From positions 189,430 to 253,429 of the forward strand of contig NZ_CAMLHC010000009.1 in NCBI RefSeq assembly GCF_946479755.1: a DNA stretch of 64,000 bases, given 5' to 3'. Source of the stretch: an uncultured Chitinophaga sp. (GTDB lineage Bacteria > Bacteroidota > Bacteroidia > Chitinophagales > Chitinophagaceae). The notes under the pieces are model-generated. The model ran no database searches, was not told the DNA's origin, and saw only the letters and a list, made by a program, of their open reading frames with translations. Both the position numbers and the translations under genes were made by a program. Each line of letters opens with the position of its first letter. The first letter of the stretch is position 1. This document shows positions 1-8,724 of the stretch, piece after piece.

Positions 1-2
1 AT

Positions 3-776
3 ACCAATAGCAATATGATTGCAAATAACACCACGATGGCTATCAACGTGAATCTGAGCTATATTACCGATTCTTTTCTGATATTTTCGGATAACAACAG
101 GCCTGACGGATCTGTCATCTTGCAGCTGTTCAAAACCAGGTTCTCCCGCTTTACGATTATCAATGATATGCCTGCGCAGCCAGCCACCGGTTACTATGTC
201 GGTGATAACGGGAATAATACCTTGCAGGATTACTGCGACGGAGACTCAGCGATTATCTCTACAACAGGCAGCAACAACATATTCTGGCAATCTGTTTCCG
301 GAAAGAAAACATCTCTGTATAAAAGCGGGAACCTGTCACTGAGTGAAAAATCTGTGACCCTGAGCGCAAATTATACCTGTACCGATATGGGCCATGAAAA
401 AGTGTTCATAGATGCAAGCGGGGCGCCCAAAACGGTTACGCTGCCGGCCGCAAAGGTGTTCAACACCGGTTATTGCAAGACTATCAAGAAGATTGATAGC
501 ACCGGCAACCCTGTTACAATTAATTGTTTCAGCGGAGATATTATCCCGGAACTGGCGACGTCCACAGTGTCATTACTGGGCTCAGGAGATTTAATTACGT
601 TGCAGGTAGTCTCAAACGGAGCCTGGAGGATTGTAGGTAGCATGATTAAAGCCGGGACGTCACCCGATTCAGCACCATCAGCCGGGACTAGTTATTCCCA
701 AACGCAGGTACAAAGTATCCTGAACGAACTGAGAGATCTGAAACTTAAACTGCGTACAGCCAGGGTATTGTCCTGA
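3..776 (+). CDS. Hypothetical phage-structural-like protein, 5' end missing
   Basis: The frame is open to the left edge, so the first Met in the window (position 15) is probably internal and only the C-terminal part is visible. I do not recognise a named domain. The sequence is rich in Ser, Thr, Asn and Gly with short beta-strand-like stretches, for example a repeated style of Thr-Leu-Pro-Ala and Val-Thr-Ile-Asn segments. It ends in a Gln/Leu/Lys-rich tail (QTQVQSILNELRDLKLKL) that could form a short helix or coiled coil. Such composition is common in phage tail fibres and other secreted repetitive proteins. Its position just downstream of tRNA-Arg(CCG), next to GGGGTACA repeats, supports a mobile-element origin, but that is inference. 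Confidence 0.6.
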   Translation, partial: TNSNMIANNTTMAINVNLSYITDSFLIFSDNNRPDGSVILQLFKTRFSRFTIINDMPAQPATGYYVGDNGNNTLQDYCDGDSAIISTTGSNNIFWQSVSGKKTSLYKSGNLSLSEKSVTLSANYTCTDMGHEKVFIDASGAPKTVTLPAAKVFNTGYCKTIKKIDSTGNPVTINCFSGDIIPELATSTVSLLGSGDLITLQVVSNGAWRIVGSMIKAGTSPDSAPSAGTSYSQTQVQSILNELRDLKLKLRTARVLS

Positions 777-800
777 GAATCTACCGGGTGCGGTATTTTT

Positions 801-843
801 GGGGTAAGGTTTTGGGGTACACTCTGGGGTACACTGGGGTACA
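801..843. repeat. GGGGTACA direct repeats next to tRNA-Arg(CCG)
   Basis: A GGGGTAAGGTT stretch is followed by three exact GGGGTACA copies at 814, 826 and 836. The first 17 bases are matched with one difference at 42737-42753, beside the other tRNA-Arg locus. Short direct repeats beside a tRNA 3' end are typical of tyrosine-recombinase arm sites, so this may be part of an attachment site. Confidence 0.5.
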
Positions 844-879
844 TTTTTACTTAATTCCCCTTTACTCCCCTTCACCGCT

Positions 880-947
880 CTTTCCTCCGAAACCCACGCC
901 CCTAAATGAAAAACGCCCAAACCTAGTAAAGCTAAGTTTGGGCGAAT
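880..947. repeat. 68-bp tRNA-Arg downstream repeat, copy 1
   Basis: These 68 bases align without gaps to 44033-44100, differing at about six positions. Both copies lie immediately downstream (to the left) of a minus-strand tRNA-Arg gene and contain its terminator hairpin. The similarity extends well past the hairpin. Confidence 0.75.
914..944 (-). terminator. Terminator of tRNA-Arg(CCG)
   Basis: A 13-base stem (one mismatch) around a 5-base loop, read on the minus strand, is followed by a run of T. It lies about 15 bases beyond the tRNA 3' end. Confidence 0.75.
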
Positions 948-958
948 TAATGTTTTGG

Positions 959-1030
959 TAGCCTCGTCAAGAATCGAACTTGAATCTGGAGCTTCGGAAA
1001 CTCTTATACTATCCATTGTACTACGAGGCC
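959..1030 (-). tRNA. tRNA-Arg (anticodon CCG)
   Basis: The minus strand folds as a cloverleaf. The acceptor stem GGCCTCG pairs with CGAGGCT. The D arm has the loop AATGGATA, the anticodon loop is TTCCGAA (anticodon CCG, codon CGG), and the T arm TCAAG/CTTGA carries the loop TTCGATT. The outermost anticodon-stem pair is A-C. A CCA end appears to be encoded (956-958). It differs in anticodon and stems from the tRNA-Arg(CCT) at 44112. Confidence 0.93.
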
Positions 1031-1078
1031 AAAAGGGAACGCGAAGTTACATTTTCTCCGGAATAATCCCAAATTACG

Positions 1079-1645
1079 TTAAAGATTGATATTACTTTTA
1101 AAAATTTTTACCGCGATGGCCAGCAGGATTACCCCGAAAAACTTACGCAACACCATCAGCCCGGCCTTTCCCAGCAAGCGTTCTATGTAATTAAGGCTCT
1201 TTAAAACCAGGAAAACGATCAGCAGGTTCAGCACGATGCCGGCCAGGATATTATACTCCCCGAAGTTGGCTTTGAGCGACATAATGGTGGTTAGCGTGCC
1301 GGAACCGGCGATCATCGGGAATGCGATAGGGACGATACTGCCGGACTTAACGTCCTGGCCGCTCTTGAAAAGTTCAAGTCCCAGGATCATTTCCAGGCCG
1401 ATGACGAAGATGACTATAGAGCCGGCTACCGCAAACGAATGTACGTCTACGCTGAACAGCCGGAGGAACTGCTCGCCTACCAGCAGGAACAGTACCATCA
1501 GGAAACCGGAAGCAAGGGTGGCCTTACCGGCGTCGATATGCCCCAGCTTCTCCTTCAGAGACACCAGCACAGGAATAGAACCAACAATATCTATAACGGC
1601 AAACAGCGTGAACGCAATGGCTAGAATTTGGTCGATACTGAACAT
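1079..1645 (-). CDS. MarC family integral membrane protein
   Basis: The 188-residue protein has six hydrophobic segments and the family's typical N-terminal pattern, a first membrane helix followed by DIVGSIPVLVSL. The MarC/SNARE-like membrane family has no established function; the old link with multiple antibiotic resistance in Escherichia coli has not been upheld. The length is normal for the family and the start ATG at 1645 begins directly with the first helix. The gene stands alone, with tRNA-Arg downstream on the same strand and the divergent XRE-cupin gene about 65 bases from its start. Confidence 0.85.
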   Translation of the reverse strand: MFSIDQILAIAFTLFAVIDIVGSIPVLVSLKEKLGHIDAGKATLASGFLMVLFLLVGEQFLRLFSVDVHSFAVAGSIVIFVIGLEMILGLELFKSGQDVKSGSIVPIAFPMIAGSGTLTTIMSLKANFGEYNILAGIVLNLLIVFLVLKSLNYIERLLGKAGLMVLRKFFGVILLAIAVKIFKSNINL

Positions 1646-1684
1646 GCGGCAAATATATAACGTAATGCATTAGCTTTCTCTCCC

Positions 1685-1692
1685 TATATTTG
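1685..1692 (+). promoter_or_regulatory. -7 element of the XRE-cupin gene
   Basis: TATATTTG matches the Bacteroidota sigma consensus TAnnTTTG and ends 17 bases before the ATG at 1710. No clear -33 TTG is visible. Confidence 0.5.
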
Positions 1693-1709
1693 TCCCAAGA
1701 CCGACCTAT

Positions 1710-2294
1710 ATGACCGAGGATATTATCATTCAGATCAGTAACAGGATCAAAGAAAAACGGAAAGCCAAAGGCATTACCATACAGGAACTGGCTGATAAAG
1801 CAGAAGTCAGCAAAGGCCTGATCTCTCAGATCGAGAACAACCGCACCGTGCCCTCCCTGCTGGTGCTCATCAATATCATCCGCGCGCTGAACCTCGACCT
1901 GAACGAATTCTTCAATGAAATAGACCAGCAGTCCCAACAGGCTAAAGTCATCATCAAACAAAAATCCTCCTACCAGGAGTTCGAAAAGGAGCCTGCCAAA
2001 GGGTTTCAGTATAAAAGGATCCTCACCAAAAACGTCAAACACTTCCCGGTGGATATCGTCATGCTGGAACTGAAAAAAGGCGCCCGCCGTTCCCAGATCG
2101 TTAAAACCGACGCCTATGAATATAAATACATCATCAAAGGCAAAGTGGAATACCTGATCGATAACGAAAAATATATCCTCGAAGAAGGCGACTCCCTCTT
2201 CTTCGACGGCCGCCTGGGCCACAAACCCGCCAATATCGGCGATGACACCGCACAGATCCTCGTCGTTTATTTCTTCCTCGAATCAGAGAAATAG
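1710..2294 (+). CDS. XRE family regulator with C-terminal cupin domain
   Basis: The protein has 194 residues. Residues about 8-65 form a Cro/C1-type helix-turn-helix (IQELADKAEVSKGLISQIENNRTVPSLLVLINII). Residues about 110-190 form a small cupin barrel (YKYIIKGKVEYLIDNEKYILEEGDSLFFDGRLGHKPAN) that would bind a small effector. This architecture is common in regulators of amine, amino-acid or phosphonate catabolism, where the cupin senses the substrate. It sits directly upstream of susC in the same orientation, with a TAnnTTTG promoter of its own. I infer that it controls the two matched promoters at 2321 and 7332. It acts in the cytoplasm on DNA. Confidence 0.9.
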   Translation: MTEDIIIQISNRIKEKRKAKGITIQELADKAEVSKGLISQIENNRTVPSLLVLINIIRALNLDLNEFFNEIDQQSQQAKVIIKQKSSYQEFEKEPAKGFQYKRILTKNVKHFPVDIVMLELKKGARRSQIVKTDAYEYKYIIKGKVEYLIDNEKYILEEGDSLFFDGRLGHKPANIGDDTAQILVVYFFLESEK

Positions 2295-2320
2295 TAAACT
2301 TTTTTGACCTATTATATACA

Positions 2321-2381
2321 AATACTTAACGTTAAATTTAGTATACCTTAACATTTCCATCATATTCGAACCTAACCTTTG
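2321..2381 (+). promoter_or_regulatory. Operator and promoter of susC (motif copy 1)
   Basis: The motif AATACTTAAC, nine bases, AGTAT, three bases, TTAAC occupies 2321-2352. It is followed 26 bases later by TTTG of a -7-like element (2378-2381). The same motif with the same spacings occurs at 7332-7392, so this is probably a regulator site just upstream of the core promoter, suiting an activator. Confidence 0.7.
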
Positions 2382-2419
2382 CATGGTAATCAACATTACC
2401 CCCCTTAATCTAAATTGCC

Positions 2420-5400
2420 ATGCAAGCAAACCTACGACAGGCACTTACGCAGCTATGTGCCCTGCTACTGCTGTTGCTGAACGTATCTACAGCAACAGCA
2501 CAACAAGCCGTCACCGGAAAAGTCCTTTCGGCCGGTGATCACCAGCCAGTCATCGGCGCTACAGTGAAGGTAACCGGTGCCAACAGAGGCACCGCCACCG
2601 ATGCCAACGGTAACTTCAGTATCTCCGCCAGCGGTACAGATATCCTCGAAGTAAGCTCTATCGGCTTCCTGACCGGCAAATTCCCGGTCAACAACCACAA
2701 CTTCCTGTCCATCGTGCTGCAGACAGACAAAAAAGCACTGGAAGAAGTAGTGGTAACGGCACTGGGCATACGTAAAGAAGTGAAACGGGTAGGCTACGCC
2801 GTACAGGAAGTAAAAGGCGCCGATCTCGTGAAAGCCAGGGAACCCAATCCTATCAACGGCCTGGTAGGTAAAGTGGCCGGCCTCACCGTAGGCGCCTCTG
2901 CTGAACTGCTCGCCGCTCCCCTGGTACAGCTCCGCGGGAATAACATCAACCTCTACGTGGTAGACGGAGTACCCATTAACTCCGATACCTGGAACATCTC
3001 TCCGGATGATATCGAAAGTTATACCGTCCTGAAAGGCGCCACTGCATCCGCCCTCTACGGCTCCCGCGGCCTCAACGGCGCTATCATGATCACCACCAAA
3101 AAAGGCTCCAGGGACAAAAGAGGCTACGCCATCGAGTTCAACTCCAGCACCATGTTTGAAAGAGGCTTCAACGCTATTCCCAAAGTGCAGGACCTCTACG
3201 GCCCCGGCGATCACGGTAAATACGCCTTCGTAGACGGTAAAGGCGCCGGCGTAAACGATGCCGACTACGACGTATGGGGACCGAAATTCGAAGGCCAGCT
3301 CATTCCACAATACGACAGTCCTATTGATCCCGCTACCGGCAAACGTACCGGCACCCCCTGGACAGCCCGCGGCAAAAACAACCTGCAACGGTTCCTCCGC
3401 ACCGGCATGCTCAGCACCAACAACCTCGCCGTGTCGGCCCATACAGAGAAAGCCGACCTGCGCTTCTCCCTGTCTAATTCCTACCAGAAAGGCATCGTTC
3501 CCAATACCTCACTGGATATCGTCAATTTCAATATCTCCGCAGGCTATAGCTTCTCTCCCAAACTCCGGCTGGAAGGTTATCTGAACTACAACCGCCAGGC
3601 CAGCGACAATTTCCCCGATGTGACGTACGGCCCCAACAGCCTTATCTATAACACCGTTATCTGGGCAGGCGCCGACTGGAGCATGGACGATATGCGCAAC
3701 TACTGGCAGCCGGGAAAAGAAGGCATCCAGTCCATCTACGCGGAATACCAGCGTTATCACAACCCCTGGTTCATGGCCTACGAATGGCTGCGCGGGCATC
3801 ATAAAACGGACCTGAACGGCTACGCTAAACTGACGTACAAACTGTCTGATAAACTGGAGCTGATGGCCCGTACCCAAGTCACCAGCTATGACCTCATCCG
3901 CACGGAGAAAATGCCCTATTCCGCCCACCCCTACGGCCGTGAGGAAGGTAAAGGCGACTACCGCGAAGACAAACGCTCCCTGTACGAAAACAATACCGAC
4001 GTGCTGCTGTCCTATGCCAACGTGTTTCCCCACAAAATCGGTATCCGGGCTTCCGTAGGCGGTAACGCCCGTTCGTATAAATATAATTCCAGCTTCGTTT
4101 CCACCAACTACCTCAACGCACCGGGATGGTATGGCTTCGGAAACTCCCGCGATCCATTGTTTGCTACCAGTTACAGCGCACCCATGCTGGTGCTCAGCGC
4201 CTACGGTTATATAGACATCGACCTGGGCAAATACGCTACCGTGTCCCTGACAGACAGGCTGGATAAAGCCTCCAACCTGCCCGTGACGCACAACACCTAT
4301 TCCTATCCTTCCGTATCACTCAGCACCGTAGTATCTGACTATGTGCACCTGCCGGAAGTGATCTCCTTCCTCAAATTCCGCGGCTCCTATGCCAACGTGA
4401 AAGGCGGTTTTACAGTGCCTACCATCGGCGCCACCCCGGAAGCCAACTACCCGCTGGGTTATGGTACCGAATACCAGTCTTCGTACGACGGTCCCCGTTA
4501 CAACATGCCGGTGTATAGCGTATCGCCGGTGTATGGTAACCAGGCCGCGGCATATTATGCCCGCGTGATCGCCAACCCCAACCTGCAGCCGTTCACCAGT
4601 AAGGTAACGGAAGTGGGCATGGACATCCGTTTCCTAAAAAACCGTATAGGCGTTGACGCTACTTATTTCTCCAACCTCAACGGGCCGCGCATCTATACCC
4701 TGCTGCTGGCACCCAGCACCGGCGACTCCGCCTACCTGGTAAACGGCGTGAACACCCGTAAAACCGGTTATGAAGTATCCGTAAACGCTACGCCTGTTAA
4801 GGACCCCCGCGGCCTTACCTGGACGGTGACTGCCAACTGGGCCACCTTCCAGGAGAAATACGTGAATATCTACGGAGACCAGACAAAACTGAACGCCTAT
4901 ATCGGCATCGGCGACCGGGTGGATAAATTCTTCGGAACCAAATTCGTAAGAACGCCGGACGGACAGATCATCAACGGTCCCGATGGCCGCCCCATCGTGA
5001 ACCCGACGCAACAATACCTCGGTAACGCCAGCGCCGACTGGGTATGGGGTATCAATAACAGCTTCCAGTACAAAGGCTTCAACCTGAGCTTCCAGTTCGA
5101 TGGCCGCGTAGGAGGCCAGATGATCGATTATATCCAGCAGCAGACTTTCCGCGGCGGCCGTAATATCCTTACTACGGAAGGCGCCATGGGAGATGCCCGT
5201 TACCAGGATTATAAAGGCGTGAAATCATGGCAGGGAGAAGGAGTGGTGATCACCAACAATGTGCCCATCCAGTATGATAATAACGGTAATGTAACCAACG
5301 CAGATAAACTGCAGTTTGCACCTAACACTACCAAAACTTTCCTGCAGGACTATATCAGCGTATACTATAAAACCAACGAAGCAAACCTGATCAGTAAAAC

Positions 5401-5629
5401 ATTTGCCAAACTGCGGGAGGTAACACTGGGCTATACCCTGCCGGAAAGCCTGTTGAAAGGCACTTTCATCCGTTCTGCCAATGTCTCTTTTGTGGGCAGG
5501 AATCTCCTGTATTTTGCCAAAAACAAAGATGTGGACCTGGACCAGTACCCCGGCGCCGATCAGGGTTCTTCCACGCTGCAAACACCGACTACACGCCGGT
5601 TTGGCTTTAATGTTAATCTCACTTTCTGA
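2420..5629 (+). CDS. SusC/RagA family TonB-linked outer membrane protein
   Basis: The 1069-residue protein has a signal peptide (about residues 1-28, ending TATA-QQ) and an N-terminal carboxypeptidase-regulatory-like domain (about 30-115). The TonB-box-like segment EEVVVTALG comes next, then a plug domain with the LRGNNINLYVVDGVPI and LKGATASALYGSRGLNGAIMITTKKG hallmarks. The rest is a large 22-strand barrel ending in aromatic FGFNVNLTF. SusC proteins form the outer-membrane channel over which the SusD lipoprotein closes, taking up oligosaccharides, peptides or other nutrients with TonB energy. It is followed 20 bases later by susD. No polysaccharide-degrading enzymes lie nearby, so the substrate is not evident and may be a small molecule. 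Confidence 0.96.
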   Translation: MQANLRQALTQLCALLLLLLNVSTATAQQAVTGKVLSAGDHQPVIGATVKVTGANRGTATDANGNFSISASGTDILEVSSIGFLTGKFPVNNHNFLSIVLQTDKKALEEVVVTALGIRKEVKRVGYAVQEVKGADLVKAREPNPINGLVGKVAGLTVGASAELLAAPLVQLRGNNINLYVVDGVPINSDTWNISPDDIESYTVLKGATASALYGSRGLNGAIMITTKKGSRDKRGYAIEFNSSTMFERGFNAIPKVQDLYGPGDHGKYAFVDGKGAGVNDADYDVWGPKFEGQLIPQYDSPIDPATGKRTGTPWTARGKNNLQRFLRTGMLSTNNLAVSAHTEKADLRFSLSNSYQKGIVPNTSLDIVNFNISAGYSFSPKLRLEGYLNYNRQASDNFPDVTYGPNSLIYNTVIWAGADWSMDDMRNYWQPGKEGIQSIYAEYQRYHNPWFMAYEWLRGHHKTDLNGYAKLTYKLSDKLELMARTQVTSYDLIRTEKMPYSAHPYGREEGKGDYREDKRSLYENNTDVLLSYANVFPHKIGIRASVGGNARSYKYNSSFVSTNYLNAPGWYGFGNSRDPLFATSYSAPMLVLSAYGYIDIDLGKYATVSLTDRLDKASNLPVTHNTYSYPSVSLSTVVSDYVHLPEVISFLKFRGSYANVKGGFTVPTIGATPEANYPLGYGTEYQSSYDGPRYNMPVYSVSPVYGNQAAAYYARVIANPNLQPFTSKVTEVGMDIRFLKNRIGVDATYFSNLNGPRIYTLLLAPSTGDSAYLVNGVNTRKTGYEVSVNATPVKDPRGLTWTVTANWATFQEKYVNIYGDQTKLNAYIGIGDRVDKFFGTKFVRTPDGQIINGPDGRPIVNPTQQYLGNASADWVWGINNSFQYKGFNLSFQFDGRVGGQMIDYIQQQTFRGGRNILTTEGAMGDARYQDYKGVKSWQGEGVVITNNVPIQYDNNGNVTNADKLQFAPNTTKTFLQDYISVYYKTNEANLISKTFAKLREVTLGYTLPESLLKGTFIRSANVSFVGRNLLYFAKNKDVDLDQYPGADQGSSTLQTPTTRRFGFNVNLTF

Positions 5630-5649
5630 TCCGCTTAAAAACGCATTGT

Positions 5650-7236
5650 ATGAAATCACTGAAAATAGTTGCCTTTGCTGCGTTGGCCGGTATCGCCCTC
5701 AGCAGCTGCAACAAAAAGTTTGAAGATTATTCCATCAATACCAATAAACCCGCTAAGGTGCCGCCAAGCCTGGTGTTAGGAGGTATCCTGGGAGATATGA
5801 ATGCAGATAAGCCCTGGAGCGTAGTGATGCGCTGGAACCAGTTTGACTGCTGCAACTATAACTATTATGGCGACCAGCGTTATGACTGGAACGGCGCCGA
5901 TTTCGCCAGCTATTTCTCCCTGACCAACGTACAACAGATGGAGGCGGAAGCCATCCGTCTCGGGGGAAAAGACGTGAACCCCTATAGCGCACTGGGTAAA
6001 TTTGCCCGTGCTTTCTTTTACTACCGGCTGTCCAGCCTCGTGGGCGATGTGCCGCTGAAGACGGCGCTAATGGGAAAAGACAATATCGCGCCAACCTACG
6101 ACGCACAGAAAGTGGTGTTTGTACAAGTACTGCAATGGCTGGAAGAGGCAAATACACAGCTGGGCGCACAGATCGCCAATCCGGATAAATCCAATACCGC
6201 AGAAGGGCAGGTGCTGAAAGGCGATTTTTACTATGGCAACGATCTCACGAAGTGGCAGCGCGCGGTAAATACCTTCCGGCTGCGGGTGCTGATAGCGCTG
6301 AGTAAAAAAACAGGAGAGTCAGATCTTAATATCACGCAACAGTTTAAGGATATTGTTAGCAATCCTTCCAAATATCCGTTAATGGAGTCAATGGACCACA
6401 ACCTGCAGTTCATCTACAACAATATCAACAAGTACCCGTCCAACCCGGACAACCTCGGTTTCGATGCTACCCGCTATAATATGTCAGCCACCTACCTCAA
6501 TGCGCTGGTAGCACTCAAGGACCCGCGGGCTTACATTACTGCGGAGCCGGCCACCAAACAGATCAACGAGCTGCACAAGCTGCCTTCGGATATCACCGCT
6601 TATGTGGGCGCTTCTTCCGGCGAGAGCCAGGAAGATATGTCTTCCAAAATGTCTAACGTAGATACCGCCGCTTATTCGCTGCGCAGCAGAAGCAGGTACT
6701 ATAACAGCTATGCGGCCGAGCCGGGTGTGATCGTCGGTTTCCCCGAGCTGTGCTTTAATATGGCGGAAGCCATTAACCGCGGCTGGATCACCGGGGATGC
6801 GGAAGCTTGGTATAAAAAAGGCATCAAAGCGTCGCTGGGCTTCTATGGCATCCCTACAGAAGTGGCAGGTACCGTAAGTAAAACGTATAAAGGTACACGT
6901 TATGATATACCGTTCAGTTTTGAAAATGGTTATTACCAGCAGGCCGCGGTGAAGTACCAGGGCAACAATGCGCAGGGTTTAACACAGATCCTGACACAGA
7001 AATACCTCGCGTTCTTCGAAAACTCCGGCTGGGAGGCTTATTTCAACTGGCGTCGTACAGGAGTGCCCACCTTCCTGACAGGTGCCGGCACGGGCAACAG
7101 CGGCGTGATCCCCAAACGCTTCAAATATCCCGATACCGAAAGGGCGGCTAATACCGTTAACTGGACCGCTTCGCTGAAAAGCCAGTTCGGCGGCACTACA
7201 GATGATATTAATGCATCCATGTGGCTTATTAAATAA
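5650..7236 (+). CDS. SusD/RagB family nutrient-binding outer membrane lipoprotein
   Basis: The 528-residue protein starts with a lipoprotein signal (ALSSC, lipid Cys20), followed by NKKFEDY. This is a common start for SusD-like lipoproteins exposed on the cell surface. It belongs to the SusD-like type with TPR-like helices; the segments ALGKFARAFFYYRLSSLVGDVPL and WEAYFNWRRTGVPTF near the C terminus are typical. It partners the SusC channel encoded just upstream and probably shares its transcript. Inverted-repeat DNA that can act as a terminator follows at 7261. Confidence 0.95.
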   Translation: MKSLKIVAFAALAGIALSSCNKKFEDYSINTNKPAKVPPSLVLGGILGDMNADKPWSVVMRWNQFDCCNYNYYGDQRYDWNGADFASYFSLTNVQQMEAEAIRLGGKDVNPYSALGKFARAFFYYRLSSLVGDVPLKTALMGKDNIAPTYDAQKVVFVQVLQWLEEANTQLGAQIANPDKSNTAEGQVLKGDFYYGNDLTKWQRAVNTFRLRVLIALSKKTGESDLNITQQFKDIVSNPSKYPLMESMDHNLQFIYNNINKYPSNPDNLGFDATRYNMSATYLNALVALKDPRAYITAEPATKQINELHKLPSDITAYVGASSGESQEDMSSKMSNVDTAAYSLRSRSRYYNSYAAEPGVIVGFPELCFNMAEAINRGWITGDAEAWYKKGIKASLGFYGIPTEVAGTVSKTYKGTRYDIPFSFENGYYQQAAVKYQGNNAQGLTQILTQKYLAFFENSGWEAYFNWRRTGVPTFLTGAGTGNSGVIPKRFKYPDTERAANTVNWTASLKSQFGGTTDDINASMWLIK

Positions 7237-7260
7237 AGACATAACCACCTGGGTATATAA

Positions 7261-7290
7261 GAAGGGCTGACCAGAACAGGTCGGCCCTTC
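7261..7290 (+). terminator. Hairpin after susD
   Basis: A 12-base-pair stem with one G-T pair around a 6-base loop follows the stop codon by 25 bases. There is only a weak T run, so termination may be partial. Confidence 0.5.
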
Positions 7291-7331
7291 CTGTTGGCGG
7301 CTTCTTTGACATACACTAACCTTGTTTTAGT

Positions 7332-7392
7332 AATACTTAACAATTAGTTCAGTATTGCTTAACAATTAGTTTACATTGGATAGGCACCTTTG
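7332..7392 (+). promoter_or_regulatory. Operator and promoter of the DUF5690 gene (motif copy 2)
   Basis: AATACTTAAC, nine bases, AGTAT, three bases, TTAAC lies at 7332-7363. The TTTG of a -7-like element starts 26 bases after the motif, at 7389, exactly as in the susC promoter. A second TTAACAATTAG overlaps its 3' end. It ends 14 bases before the ATG. Confidence 0.7.
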
Positions 7393-7406
7393 GCCCAAAT
7401 ACTTGA

Positions 7407-8714
7407 ATGGAAATGCTGACGATTCCCTGGATACAAAAGCGGCTGGAGCGTGCGCCGAATATTGTTTTGTCTTTGTATGCCGCATTGGTGGCCTTTGGGA
7501 CCTATTCCTGCATGTATGCCTTCCGTAAACCGTTCACGGCAGGGATATTTGAGGAGCTTTCCTTTCTGGGGATAGACTATAAGATATGGCTGGTGATCAG
7601 CCAGACGATAGGTTACGCCTGCAGTAAGTTTTACGGTATCCGGTTTATTGCGGAAATGAAAGGCAGTAACCGGGCGCAGTATATCATGATGCTGATCCTG
7701 GTTTCCTGGGCAGCATTGCTGGGTTTTGCGGTGGTACCCGCGCCTTATAACATTCTCTTCCTGTTTATCAACGGTTTCCCGTTGGGCATGATCTGGGGAC
7801 TGGTGTTTAGTTACCTGGAAGGCAGGCGGAGCACGGAGTTCATGGGAGCGGTATTATCCATCAGTTTTATTTTCTCTTCCGGTTTTGTGAAATCAGCGGG
7901 GAAGATGACCATCCTGTCCTGGCATGTATCGGAATTCTGGATGCCGTTTGTAACGGGACTGCTGTTCTTAGGGCCTATCCTGGTATTTATCCTGTTGCTG
8001 GAGCAGATACCGCCGCCGGGTGAAGAAGATGTAAAGATGCGCACGAAAAGGGTGCCGATGAACAAGCAGGAACGGAAACGTTTTCTGCAGACATTTCTGC
8101 CGGGGTTGGTGCTGTTGATAGGCAGTTATGTATTGCTGACCGTATTACGTGATATGCGGGACAATTTTGCCGCAGATATATGGAAAGACCTGGGTTACGG
8201 TACAGACACGGGTATCTTCACCCGTACGGAAATACCGGTATCTATCGCCATTATTGCTATTATGGGCATGCTGGTTTTTGTAAAGAACAACTACCAGGCG
8301 TTTATGCTGAACCATGTGATCGTGATTTCCGGGTTTCTCATCGCGCTGGTGAGCACGCTGCTGTTCCGGCAACACCGGCTGGACCCTGTATGGTGGATGA
8401 CGCTGACAGGCTTAGGCCTGTATATGGGTTATATTCCCTTCAATTGTATTTTCTTCGAGCGACTGATAGCCGTTTTTAAATACGCCAGTAATGTAGGCTT
8501 TATCATGTATGTGGCTGATTCGTTCGGGTATCTGGGTAGTGTGGGAGTGATGTTGTTTAAGAACGCCAGTCATATGCCATTGTCCTGGAGCCAGTTTTTT
8601 GGAGATGCCGTACTGGGTGTTTCTGTCACGGGGATAGTGATGATGGCAGTATCTTCCTGGTATTTCAAAAAAAAGTATAATGGCGACAGCCTCAAATTAG
8701 GAATAGTGAACTAA
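7407..8714 (+). CDS. DUF5690 family, MFS-like inner membrane transporter
   Basis: The 435-residue protein has about twelve hydrophobic helices with a basic loop in the middle (KMRTKRVPMNKQERKRF), like a two-times-six-helix MFS carrier. The N-terminal SLYAALVAFGTYSCMYAFRKPFTAG recalls organophosphate:phosphate antiporters of the UhpC/GlpT type. I recognise it as DUF5690, for which no transport substrate is established. It has its own promoter, which carries the same operator as susC, so it is the likely inner-membrane step for whatever SusC/SusD imports. My recollection that relatives occur near phosphonate-degradation genes is uncertain, and no such genes are in this window. Confidence 0.8.
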   Translation: MEMLTIPWIQKRLERAPNIVLSLYAALVAFGTYSCMYAFRKPFTAGIFEELSFLGIDYKIWLVISQTIGYACSKFYGIRFIAEMKGSNRAQYIMMLILVSWAALLGFAVVPAPYNILFLFINGFPLGMIWGLVFSYLEGRRSTEFMGAVLSISFIFSSGFVKSAGKMTILSWHVSEFWMPFVTGLLFLGPILVFILLLEQIPPPGEEDVKMRTKRVPMNKQERKRFLQTFLPGLVLLIGSYVLLTVLRDMRDNFAADIWKDLGYGTDTGIFTRTEIPVSIAIIAIMGMLVFVKNNYQAFMLNHVIVISGFLIALVSTLLFRQHRLDPVWWMTLTGLGLYMGYIPFNCIFFERLIAVFKYASNVGFIMYVADSFGYLGSVGVMLFKNASHMPLSWSQFFGDAVLGVSVTGIVMMAVSSWYFKKKYNGDSLKLGIVN

Positions 8715-8724
8715 ACAAAAAAAA

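Noticed and set aside
678..1016. Minus-strand open frame of 112 codons at the left end
   Set aside because: It runs through tRNA-Arg(CCG) and the attachment-type repeats and resembles no protein.
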